A stretch of DNA of 39,952 bases from Allomuricauda sp. GTDB lineage: Bacteria; Bacteroidota; Bacteroidia; Flavobacteriales; Flavobacteriaceae. This document shows, one piece after another, positions 1-8,115 of this stretch. The DNA is taken from positions 1 through 39,952 of the forward strand of contig JASBTS010000228.1 in the NCBI GenBank assembly GCA_030148305.1. The letters run 5' to 3'. The notes beneath the pieces were generated by a model. That model had not been told where the DNA came from. It did no database searches and saw only the letters and a list, made by a program, of their open reading frames with translations. Every line of letters begins with the position of its first letter. Within the stretch, counting starts at the first letter, position 1. The position numbers were made by a program, and so were the translations under genes.

Positions 1-2
1 TT

Positions 3-1658
3 AATGGTCAGTGGATTACAAAGAAGCTTGAAAGCAAACTTCAAGAAGGATTTGGTATAAGCGTAGACAACATGGCCGAAGATGTTGTTGTTCTTAGTCC
101 TAAATGGTCGGATCATGCATTGGATTCAATAAACGGCTCAAAAATTACAATGGCTATTTTTAACCTTAACAATGTTCCATTCATTCATCAGTATGAGCTC
201 GATAGAGACAAAAATGCCATCTCTGTAAATCGAAATCAAATCCCAATTGGAATAAATACAGCTGTGATTTTGGATGAAAAAATGAAACCGCTCTCACAGC
301 GTATGTTCTTCAATAAACGTTCAACTAGTACAATGGTCCATGCAGTAGAGGTGAGATATTGCCTGACCAAAAATCAAGATTCCCTACAGTTGGATCTAAT
401 ACTGCCTGAAGGAATGACGATGGCCAATTTAAGCATGTCAGTGCTTCCTGCTGAATCAAGTGCATATTTGCCAAACAATTCTATTGGCTCCTCATTTTTA
501 GTACAGCCTTACCTCAAGCAGCAGTTTGTTGATGGCAACTATTTTTTTGAAGCGACAAAACGTTCAAAGGATTATCAGTTGGATACAAGATTGTTAATGG
601 AGGGCACAGAAAAGTTTAATTGGAATCTTAGGGCGAATAATATCCAAAATCTCCTTTTTGAAATGGAAAATAACATTGCCATAAAGGGAAAGATTTTAGA
701 TGCAGATACAAGTATTGAAACACAGGTTTCATTAATGTCCCAATCATTTGGCACTGTCAATCTTTTTGATCTTTCCTCCGATAAGAGTTTCCAGGGTAAC
801 CTTCCAGTTTTCGAGGGGGATTCTATTTTGATCAGTGTTCTGAACAATAAAGGAAAACTCAGAAAGCCAAAAGTGGAGCTCAATTTTAACAATGACCACG
901 ACCCTTTTGATTACAACAACTGGTTAAGCAATGTAAATCAGGTTGGTAAGGAACCTGTACAATTGGATACGGATGAAAATACGGTTCTAACGGATAGGAC
1001 CATATCTTTGGACGAAGTTGTGGTTTCGGAAAAGGCGAAGGAGATCAAAAAATATCAAATAACCGCAAACACCGAAATACGGATTATTGATGAAGCAGCT
1101 TTAAAACGATACACTTTTGAAAGTTATATCCGCATGTTGGGCTTTAAGATACTTCCAAATTATGTTAAAGGGGAAGGCGGTATCAATATTTATATATCAA
1201 ACCCTCCTGGATTGCAACAAGTGCCAGTATTTATTGACGGCTTGTCGAGTAGTCCTGGAGAACTGATTTCCAGACCTCTTTCATCCATAAAATCAGTTGT
1301 TTACAATAAAAGTAGGCCAACACCTTTCATTTCGATGTATTTGCGAAACAATTATGATCGATTGTACGGCAGAGGAGGGAAATTTTTAAGTTTGACAATC
1401 CCAAATGGATTCAGTCGAGCACAAGACTATTTTACTCCAAATTACCCTGATTATAGTTCATTTTTATATAAGAAGTACGGTGCAATTTGGTGGGAAAGTC
1501 AACTTGAAGTCAACTCAGAGGTACCCAACTCAATCATTGTGCCCTTAAATGAACAGAAAGAGGTGAAAGTCATTGTTGAGGGTATGTCCGCCGATGGGTA
1601 TTTGTACTATACTGAACTAATTTGTAGTCCTTTTGAATATAAATATTCAGCTAATTAA
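3..1658 (+). CDS. Secreted/outer-membrane protein with degenerate TonB-plug-like region (5' partial)
   Basis: The frame is open to the left window edge (upstream of the listed ATG at 72 it reads ...WITKKLESKLQEGFG), so the true start lies outside and ATG 72 is probably internal. The visible part begins with beta-rich sequence, including a 'PLSQRMFFNK' segment like the folded MG-type domains of large Bacteroidota surface proteins. Residues around 315-420 (counting from ATG 72) contain 'LDEVVVSEK' followed by 'VPVFIDGLSSSPGELISRPLSSIKSVVY', which resembles the linker and plug of TonB-dependent receptors, but no beta-barrel follows and the protein ends about 100 residues later. It may be a plug-only protein that interacts with TonB or the peptidoglycan, as seen in Bacteroidota 'TonB-dependent receptor plug domain' proteins. 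Substrate unknown. Confidence 0.7.
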   Translation, partial: NGQWITKKLESKLQEGFGISVDNMAEDVVVLSPKWSDHALDSINGSKITMAIFNLNNVPFIHQYELDRDKNAISVNRNQIPIGINTAVILDEKMKPLSQRMFFNKRSTSTMVHAVEVRYCLTKNQDSLQLDLILPEGMTMANLSMSVLPAESSAYLPNNSIGSSFLVQPYLKQQFVDGNYFFEATKRSKDYQLDTRLLMEGTEKFNWNLRANNIQNLLFEMENNIAIKGKILDADTSIETQVSLMSQSFGTVNLFDLSSDKSFQGNLPVFEGDSILISVLNNKGKLRKPKVELNFNNDHDPFDYNNWLSNVNQVGKEPVQLDTDENTVLTDRTISLDEVVVSEKAKEIKKYQITANTEIRIIDEAALKRYTFESYIRMLGFKILPNYVKGEGGINIYISNPPGLQQVPVFIDGLSSSPGELISRPLSSIKSVVYNKSRPTPFISMYLRNNYDRLYGRGGKFLSLTIPNGFSRAQDYFTPNYPDYSSFLYKKYGAIWWESQLEVNSEVPNSIIVPLNEQKEVKVIVEGMSADGYLYYTELICSPFEYKYSAN

Positions 1659-1847
1659 GCTTGGCTTTTTGGTTGTTCAAATTTTGGTAAAAATTGCATC
1701 AATATGATTGAAAATGGCAAAAAAAGTAAGACAATATCCGAATAGTTCGTTTACAGTTTTAAAGAAAAACTTTTCGAGAAATCAAAGCAATATTTAACCA
1801 ATGATGTCATCTTAAAGCTAAAAAAAAACAATGGTCCAAATCTAGAT

Positions 1848-2942
1848 TTAGCTAAAAAAGCGCATTAATTTCTTATTTGCCATTAAAACAATAGAACAAA
1901 TAGCGATAAGGAAAAGCACTGCCCCAAGGAAAACATGTAAAAGGGATAGGGAGTGATGGTAATATCTGCTTAAGCCATATCCCGTGATACTGCCGTATAG
2001 AACAATGGCATGAAGAATATAAATGGACAATGTATTCCGACCAATATCAAGTAAAATCTTCTGGTTCAGAATGTTTCTCAAGCAAATGAAAATGGCAAAA
2101 ACCGAAAGAACCACGCCCAAACGGGCAAAAAGGTAACTGTCGTCAAGTGCAACATGAAAAAACTGGATATCGATCAGGTTTCCAAGGTACTTTACGAAAC
2201 CATAGGATTGAAAGATCAGTAGTGCCCCAATGGACAGGGTTATTAAAATTGCCTTCAAGTAGAACCTCTTTTTACTGAGATGAATATGGAAGAACCCGGA
2301 AATAGATGCTCCGGTCGTTGCAAAACCAAACCAAGGGACAATGGTAAAAACGGAACCGTTATCACGTGTAATATAATTCGAGAGCCAATCGGGCAATACA
2401 CCAAATTCCCATTGTTCAAATGTGGCGTTTGACAGGAAAAGTAAAATGGTAATGGAGCCTAACAAAATCAGGAACACATACTTATTGAACCTAAATGTCA
2501 TCAAGTAAAGCGCTATAATCAATAATATGGAGAGTCCCAGACATTGGAGTACGTGGACGATATCAAAATCAGGGTTGGCGGAACCGCTAAACAATTTATC
2601 TAACCGGACCTGCAACAAATAGCCGATGAAAATGAGGAGAACACCTCTTTTTATTCCCTTCTTTACGCGTGGATTTGACCATCCCATTTCATATTTCTTG
2701 AAGAGCAAATAAGTGAATATAAATCCCGATACAGTAAAGAACACAGGAGCAGTCACTCCTCTAAGGTATGCCCAAATGAAATAGATGTAACTGTCTTCTT
2801 CACGATATCTGTCTGCCAATAATGCGGACACAAAATGTCCCTGAAGCATCATTAAGATGGCCCAGCCACGAAGGGCATCAATAAAGTATAGCCTTTCTGT
2901 TCCTGATCGATCATGTGGAGAAGTTGTTATATGGTTTTTCAA
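1848..2942 (-). CDS. Membrane acyltransferase-like protein (DUF1624/HGSNAT-catalytic type)
   Basis: A 364-aa integral membrane protein with about ten hydrophobic segments. The N-terminal 'RLYFIDALRGWAILMMLQGHF' is the typical opening of DUF1624/heparan-alpha-glucosaminide N-acetyltransferase-like and related YeiB/OpgC-type acyltransferases, and 'GVTAPVFFTVSGFIFTYLL' is also characteristic. Such proteins move acyl groups across or onto molecules at the cytoplasmic membrane; the acceptor here cannot be deduced. The only usable start in frame is TTG at 2942, because a stop lies five codons upstream and the next Met is inside the conserved motif. It is transcribed away from the Lgt-like operon, with a 185-base divergent gap. 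Confidence 0.75.
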   Translation of the reverse strand: MKNHITTSPHDRSGTERLYFIDALRGWAILMMLQGHFVSALLADRYREEDSYIYFIWAYLRGVTAPVFFTVSGFIFTYLLFKKYEMGWSNPRVKKGIKRGVLLIFIGYLLQVRLDKLFSGSANPDFDIVHVLQCLGLSILLIIALYLMTFRFNKYVFLILLGSITILLFLSNATFEQWEFGVLPDWLSNYITRDNGSVFTIVPWFGFATTGASISGFFHIHLSKKRFYLKAILITLSIGALLIFQSYGFVKYLGNLIDIQFFHVALDDSYLFARLGVVLSVFAIFICLRNILNQKILLDIGRNTLSIYILHAIVLYGSITGYGLSRYYHHSLSLLHVFLGAVLFLIAICSIVLMANKKLMRFFS

Positions 2943-3127
2943 GGGGAATTTGTTTTATCCATTTCAAGGGGCATGGGTTGCTAGAAATACGTAATTATTG
3001 GACAATCGGACTATTCAGCATACCTTTAATGAAAGGTACTTTCAAATTCTTTGATGTACAGGAAAGGTACAATTATGTTATGTAAACGTTTGAATAAAAA
3101 TTAAAGATCAAATAAACAATCAATACT

Positions 3128-3871
3128 TTGACCATACCCTTCGAGCCTTCCCTTTTCGGAATTAAGATCAATGTCCATCTCATACTGGAATATCTGGCTT
3201 TCTTTATTGGTTTTAGATATTATATCAGGTTGCGAAGGTCGTCCAAAGACAACATATCCAACGGGAACAGGCTTTCGATTATACTCGGAGCCATTGTTGG
3301 CGCTTTTATAGGTTCAAGACTTATGGGATTTTTGGAAAATCCATTGATCCCAATGAACACCGATAATCTGTTGCAGTTGCTCAACACAAAGTCAATAATG
3401 GGAGGTTTGTTTGGCGGATTGATCGGAGTTGAATTATCAAAAAAAATAATACGGGAAAAACAATCATCAGGCGACCTATTCACTTTTCCGATTATCGTAG
3501 GAATACTTATTGGCCGTTTAGGTTGTTTTTTAAGCGGCACCAACGAATTTACCTATGGTAAGGAAACCCGTTTTTTTATAGGGATGGACTTGGGCGATGG
3601 CTTGCTAAGGCATCCAACCTCACTTTATGAAATGCTATTTTTAATACTACTGTTCGTCCTTTTGAAGCGATTTTCGAATTACCTTGAACAGGAAAATGGA
3701 TTACTGTTCAAGGTTTTTATGTTGGCGTACTTTGGATTTCGTTTCTTTATAGAGTTCCTTAAACCCAATGTTTTTTATGTTTTGGGATTGAGCAGTATTC
3801 AATGGCTTTGTGTAGTGTGCTGGATGTATTACCTGCCCACTTTAAATAAATTGGTTAGAAATGCCTACTAG
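3128..3871 (+). CDS. Divergent prolipoprotein diacylglyceryl transferase (Lgt) family protein
   Basis: A 247-aa polytopic membrane protein that matches the Lgt fold: 'GGLFGGLIG' (about 92-100), 'GRLGCFLSG' (129-137), 'RHPTSLYE' (161-168) and 'FRFFIEFLKPN' (204-213). Lgt normally transfers diacylglycerol from phosphatidylglycerol to the lipobox cysteine. Compared with E. coli Lgt as I remember it, Arg143 and the Arg/Glu of the last helix are kept (R130, R205, E209), but the His of the HGG motif is Met (M91) and the Asn of GRLGNF is Cys (C133). That points to a specialised paralogue rather than the housekeeping enzyme. The start is TTG at 3128; a stop sits just upstream. Its 3' end overlaps the radical SAM gene by 11 bases, so the two are very probably co-translated and may share a lipid substrate. 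Confidence 0.8.
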   Translation: MTIPFEPSLFGIKINVHLILEYLAFFIGFRYYIRLRRSSKDNISNGNRLSIILGAIVGAFIGSRLMGFLENPLIPMNTDNLLQLLNTKSIMGGLFGGLIGVELSKKIIREKQSSGDLFTFPIIVGILIGRLGCFLSGTNEFTYGKETRFFIGMDLGDGLLRHPTSLYEMLFLILLFVLLKRFSNYLEQENGLLFKVFMLAYFGFRFFIEFLKPNVFYVLGLSSIQWLCVVCWMYYLPTLNKLVRNAY

Positions 3872-5255
3872 AAAATATACCTATTACGATTATACGATCA
3901 GCTTGTGCCCTGAATGCCTAAAGCGCATTGATGCAAAAATAGTATTTGAAGACGGGAAGGTCTACATGTTGAAAAGATGTCCGGAACATGGCAACTCAAA
4001 GGTTTTGATAGCCGATGATATTGAGTATTATAAAAACATCAGAAACTACAACAAGCCTTCCGAAACACCCTATAAGTTCAATACAAAAACCCATTATGGG
4101 TGTCCGTATGACTGTGGGCTTTGTCCGGATCACGAGCAACATTCTTGCCTAACCATTATTGAAATAACGGACCGATGTAACCTCACATGTCCCACGTGCT
4201 ATGCTGGTTCTTCCCCAACCTATGGAAGACATAGAACCTTCGAGGAAGTGAAAACCATGCTGGATACCATTGTCGCAAACGAAAAGGAACCGGATGTGGT
4301 GCAGATCAGCGGGGGTGAACCCACCATACACCCTCAATTTTTTGAAATCCTGGATTATGCCAAAACCCTACCCATAAAGCATATTATGGTAAACACCAAT
4401 GGGTTGGCAATTGCAAAGGATTTTGAATTTGCAAAGCGGTTAAAAAGCTACTCGCCCGACTTTGAAATTTATTTGCAATTTGATTCCTTCGAAGAAGATG
4501 CCTTGGTAACGTTGCGAGGGGCAAACCTGAAGAAAATCAGGGAGAAGGCCATTGACCACTTAAACCAACTCAATCTTTCAACCACGTTGGTGGTTACCCT
4601 TCAAAAAGGGTTGAACGATCATGAGATTGGGAAGGTAATCGATTATGCCCTTCAACAAAAATGCGTAAGGGGCGTTACTTTTCAACCTACACAAATTGCG
4701 GGCAGGCTGGATAATTTCGATGCGGAAAAAGATAGGATTACCCTAACGGAAGTGAGACGGAAGATACTGGAACAAACACCCATTTTCACTCCGGATGATC
4801 TCATACCCGTGCCCTGTAATCCTGATGCATTGGTAATGGGCTATGTATTAAAACTGGATGGCAACAACATTCCGCTTACAAGATATGTGAACCCAACAGA
4901 TCTGCTGGACAATGGGAAAAATACCATTGTGTATGAACAAGATGAGGCCTTACATCAAAAAATGTTTGAAATATTCAGCACAGGTACCTCCACGGACAAG
5001 GCATCATCCAAATTGCACAGTTTACTTTGTTGCCTCCCCTTTGTGGAGGCACCCAATCTCGGGTATGACAATTTGTTCAGGATAATCATCATGCAGTTTA
5101 TTGATGCCCATAACTTTGATGTGAGGGCCATAAAAAAATCATGTGTCCATATCGTTAACAAGGACTATAAAATAATTCCATTTGAAACCATGAACCTATT
5201 TTATAGGGATGACAAAGTGGAATACTTGGAAAAACTTAAGGAAAATGCAATTTAA
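3861..5255 (+). CDS. Multi-cluster radical SAM enzyme, MJ0619/Tes-like family
   Basis: 464 aa. The radical SAM motif is 'CNLTCPTC' (C106, C110, C113), followed by 'ISGGEPTIHP', the SAM-binding GGE region. Before it lie a zinc-ribbon or rubredoxin-like segment (CPEC at 16-19, RCPEHG at 39-44) and a second Cys-rich stretch 'CPYDCGLCPDH' plus C96, enough for an extra metal cluster. The C-terminus has 'SCVHIVNKDYKIIPF' and 'NLFYRD'. This arrangement is that of the archaeal MJ0619 family, annotated as pterin methyltransferase and later tied to tetraether lipid synthesis (Tes). Sitting in an operon with an Lgt-like lipid transferase and a small membrane protein, it more likely modifies a lipid or lipid-linked product than a pterin; that is inference. 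Confidence 0.82.
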   Translation: MPTRKYTYYDYTISLCPECLKRIDAKIVFEDGKVYMLKRCPEHGNSKVLIADDIEYYKNIRNYNKPSETPYKFNTKTHYGCPYDCGLCPDHEQHSCLTIIEITDRCNLTCPTCYAGSSPTYGRHRTFEEVKTMLDTIVANEKEPDVVQISGGEPTIHPQFFEILDYAKTLPIKHIMVNTNGLAIAKDFEFAKRLKSYSPDFEIYLQFDSFEEDALVTLRGANLKKIREKAIDHLNQLNLSTTLVVTLQKGLNDHEIGKVIDYALQQKCVRGVTFQPTQIAGRLDNFDAEKDRITLTEVRRKILEQTPIFTPDDLIPVPCNPDALVMGYVLKLDGNNIPLTRYVNPTDLLDNGKNTIVYEQDEALHQKMFEIFSTGTSTDKASSKLHSLLCCLPFVEAPNLGYDNLFRIIIMQFIDAHNFDVRAIKKSCVHIVNKDYKIIPFETMNLFYRDDKVEYLEKLKENAI

Positions 5256-5266
5256 ACTTTCAACCC

Positions 5267-5452
5267 ATGGATGAAACTATGATACTATTGCTGTTTTTGT
5301 TGTTGATTGTTTATTGGTTGACCCCGATACTATTGTTCATCATTGGCATTGTAAAACTAAAGTCGAAACCAAAAACCGCAAAAATCCTTTTTATTGTTGC
5401 AGCGGTCATGTTGGTAGTTGGTTTTGGGGTTTGCGGAGCGATGTTGTCTTAA
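5267..5452 (+). CDS. Small two-helix membrane protein of the radical SAM operon
   Basis: A 61-aa protein with two hydrophobic helices (about 4-28 and 39-60) separated by a basic loop 'KLKSKPKTAK'. Start ATG at 5267 lies 11 bases after the radical SAM stop on the same strand, so it belongs to the same transcript. No family recognised. Its size and composition fit a membrane subunit or anchor for the upstream enzyme. The clear alternation of hydrophobic and basic residues and the tight spacing support a real gene. Confidence 0.65.
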   Translation: MDETMILLLFLLLIVYWLTPILLFIIGIVKLKSKPKTAKILFIVAAVMLVVGFGVCGAMLS

Positions 5453-5627
5453 AATGGGAGTATACCAAACTATTCCGTCACCTTTTGTTCTAAACTCAAA
5501 AAGTGGAAACTCCAGTAAATATGGGGGGATCTAGGAAATAGTTAGATTCTTACCTAGGCTACTATTCTACAACCGAATGAAAGCAATAAAATATTGTTTC
5601 CGCAACGGGTGACCTGCACTCTAAGTA

Positions 5628-7292
5628 TCATATAGCAAAAGGAATTTCTGTTGTGATTTTCATCGGTTTTTTGGTCATTGGATGCATAAATTCCACCTGT
5701 TGCGCATGCAAACAAAGTCGCTCTGACGGGGTGCCATATAAATTATCCCCAACAATAGGTGCATGTAGGCCCAATTTATGCGCACAATGCACCCGCAATT
5801 GATGCGAACGTCCCGTTACAGGATTCAATTTGATCATAGTTTGGGTGGCTGTTTTTTGTATCACTTCATAAAGTGTCAATGCCGGTCTGCCATGTTCATA
5901 ATGTACCATTTGCATGGGTCTGTTGTTAATGTCCAAAACAAGTGGGAGCTCAATTTGTCCCAACGTTTCATCAATGGGTTTCTCCAGTAATGCATAATAG
6001 GTTTTGTGAATGGTACGTTCCAGGAATTGCTGTTGTAGCAACTTGTGCGCTTTTTTAGAAAGGGCAACAATCATGATTCCCGAGGTATCTTGATCCAACC
6101 GATGTACGATCATTGGGCCATTGGCATTGGCATATTTTTCCAGAATACGGGACTTGACCGAGTCCTTTATGTGCCTTCCCGGAACAGACAGCATGCCGGC
6201 TGGTTTGTTCACGACCACCAAATGTTCGTCCTCAAAAAGAACTTCCAGTTTCTTTCCTGCTCCAAAATTTTCCAACAAGGGGTTTGGTTTTACTGGAATT
6301 CCCTTGAGCATATGTGCCAAAATAGGGCGGCATTTACCTTTGCAGGCAGGGTAAAACTTACCATGTTCCCTTATCTCCGAATTTGGGGAAGACCCCCACC
6401 AAAACTCAGCCAGTGCCACGGGTTTCATTCCTTGTTGAAAAGCGTACTGAAACAGTTTTGGAGCAGCACATTCACCAGCTCCGGCTGGTGGCACATCTAC
6501 CCCAAAATCGGAAAAGACCGTCTTGACATCTTTGCCTTCTCCGATGCTGTTCAAAAAAATGTAGGATTTAAAAATGGCATCCTGCAGTTCTATGGACTTG
6601 ACTTTTCGTTGGGTTTTCAGCGCTTCAATGCGTTCATGGAACTCTCCATATGCTGTTATTGCCTTCTCTAGTCGCAAGTTCTCTGAACGGGTAAAACGTC
6701 TCAGGTCCATTCCTTCATTGGCTCCTTGATTTGCCAATTCTTCCAGGAGTTTCTTGCGTTTTTTTTCAGGAAGTTGAATGGACTCTTTTCTAAGTCTATC
6801 GCGTTCCGATTTGCTCTTTTTTGCCGCTTTCTTGGCTACCAGTATATTTTCCTTGGTCTCTTCGATGATTTTTTTTAATTGCTGCTTGGCATTGATGAAC
6901 CCATCACTTTCTTCCAACGCCATAACTTCTTTGTTAATGGTATTGATAGTGGCCATTTCTGGAAAATCCTTTCCTTTTGGTAATTGATGAACGGGCGGTA
7001 CAAAGGGTAAGATTTCCAGTTCAGGTTGTAGCTCCCCCGAATAAGCACTGAGATATCCAAGTCCAGCGTCTTTGGGTTGAACCACAAGCACGCCCAACAT
7101 ACGTCCGGTTGGTTGATCCATCAATTCCGGTAGATTTTGTTTCAATCTATGTTGAAGGTCTTGTGCCGCTTTTTTGGCAATAGCAATCGGTGTATAAAAA
7201 TGGGGATATTCAAATGAATCAGGAAGTGGGTCCTGTTCATTCGTTGTCAAATAAACTATTTTGGAATCTTCGAAAGGTGAACCAGTTGCCAA
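5628..7292 (-). CDS. RluA-family RNA pseudouridine synthase with long N-terminal extension
   Basis: 554 aa. The C-terminal 210 residues are a complete RluA-type catalytic domain: 'VVVNKPAGMLSVPG' (359-372), 'HRLDQDTSG' (397-405, catalytic Asp about D400), 'VTGRSHQLRVHCAH' and the final 'ICLHA'-like 'RLCLHAQQVEFMHP'. It isomerises uridine to pseudouridine in rRNA or tRNA. The N-terminal 340 residues hold a charged, coiled-coil-prone stretch (about 120-235) and a Cys-containing segment 'YPACKGKCRPILAHMLKG' (314-331). The same long-headed variant is known among proteobacterial and Bacteroidota RluA relatives. The first in-frame start after the upstream stop is TTG at 7292; the first ATG would remove conserved-looking sequence, so TTG is preferred. 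Confidence 0.88.
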   Translation of the reverse strand: MATGSPFEDSKIVYLTTNEQDPLPDSFEYPHFYTPIAIAKKAAQDLQHRLKQNLPELMDQPTGRMLGVLVVQPKDAGLGYLSAYSGELQPELEILPFVPPVHQLPKGKDFPEMATINTINKEVMALEESDGFINAKQQLKKIIEETKENILVAKKAAKKSKSERDRLRKESIQLPEKKRKKLLEELANQGANEGMDLRRFTRSENLRLEKAITAYGEFHERIEALKTQRKVKSIELQDAIFKSYIFLNSIGEGKDVKTVFSDFGVDVPPAGAGECAAPKLFQYAFQQGMKPVALAEFWWGSSPNSEIREHGKFYPACKGKCRPILAHMLKGIPVKPNPLLENFGAGKKLEVLFEDEHLVVVNKPAGMLSVPGRHIKDSVKSRILEKYANANGPMIVHRLDQDTSGIMIVALSKKAHKLLQQQFLERTIHKTYYALLEKPIDETLGQIELPLVLDINNRPMQMVHYEHGRPALTLYEVIQKTATQTMIKLNPVTGRSHQLRVHCAHKLGLHAPIVGDNLYGTPSERLCLHAQQVEFMHPMTKKPMKITTEIPFAI

Positions 7293-7450
7293 TACCCGTT
7301 AATTTTCTAGCCGATTACTTGTCCTGTATGGACTTGATCATTCTTGCAAATTTAATGCTCTTATGTGGATAAGCTATTTTTGGGTTTAAAAGTAAGACTT
7401 GACTTTTGCCGGGACATCAAAATGCGATTAAACGAAGGATAAGGTCGGGG

Positions 7451-8095
7451 TTATTGAATCAATCCCCAGTCCACGGCTTTCTTGATCATCCCAACGGAGT
7501 TTTTCACATCCATTTTTACAAAGAGGTTGCGTTTGTGGGTCACTACCGTATTGGTGCTTACAAATAAAAGATCGGCAATTTCCTGTGTGGTATGTTCCTT
7601 GGCAATCAATTTAATCACTTCTATTTCCCGTTTGGTAATCATGGGAATGGAACCCTCCTTTGGTTTGGGTTCTTCGGTGAGACTCTCGATCATTTTAGCG
7701 GTTAAATGGGAACTGATGACCTTTTTGCCTTCATGGGCATCCTTTATTCCTTGGATGAGGTATTCCTTGGAGGCATTTTTGAGCAAATACCCATTGGCCC
7801 CTATTTTGAACAGGGAGGTGATGATGCTGCCTTCGTCATTGGTGGTGAGCATGATCACTTTTACTTCCGGGTATGATTTTTTTACATGCATGGTGGTTTC
7901 CAGCCCATCCATTACCGGCATTTGAAGATCAAGCAGCAAGACATCCACAGGTTCTTTTTTGAGAAACTCCAGAACTTCAAGACCATTACTGGCCGTACCT
8001 ACAATGCTCAGTTCCCTGTCTTTTGCAAATATGGCCTTTAAACCATCCAACATGATTTGGTGGTCATCCGCTAGCAATACCTTGATCTTTTCCAT
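7451..8095 (-). CDS. Two-component response regulator, NarL/LuxR type
   Basis: 214 aa with an N-terminal receiver domain: acidic pair 'ADDH' (9-12), phospho-acceptor D56 in 'LLLDLQMPVMDG', the conserved Thr in 'IMLTTND' and Lys in 'GYLLKNAS'. A LuxR-type helix-turn-helix follows: 'ITKREIEVIKLIAKEHTTQEIADLLFVSTNTVVTHKRNLFVKMDVKN' (150-196). It binds DNA when phosphorylated. The gene lies 20 bases downstream of the TPR histidine kinase on the same strand, so the two form a cognate pair. Target genes are not visible. Confidence 0.93.
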   Translation of the reverse strand: MEKIKVLLADDHQIMLDGLKAIFAKDRELSIVGTASNGLEVLEFLKKEPVDVLLLDLQMPVMDGLETTMHVKKSYPEVKVIMLTTNDEGSIITSLFKIGANGYLLKNASKEYLIQGIKDAHEGKKVISSHLTAKMIESLTEEPKPKEGSIPMITKREIEVIKLIAKEHTTQEIADLLFVSTNTVVTHKRNLFVKMDVKNSVGMIKKAVDWGLIQ

Positions 8096-8115
8096 ACTAT
8101 TTTCAATTTATAATG

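Noticed and set aside
6045-6671. 208-aa plus-strand ORF
   Set aside because: Lies entirely antisense to the well-supported pseudouridine synthase catalytic and Cys-rich regions; no recognisable motif.
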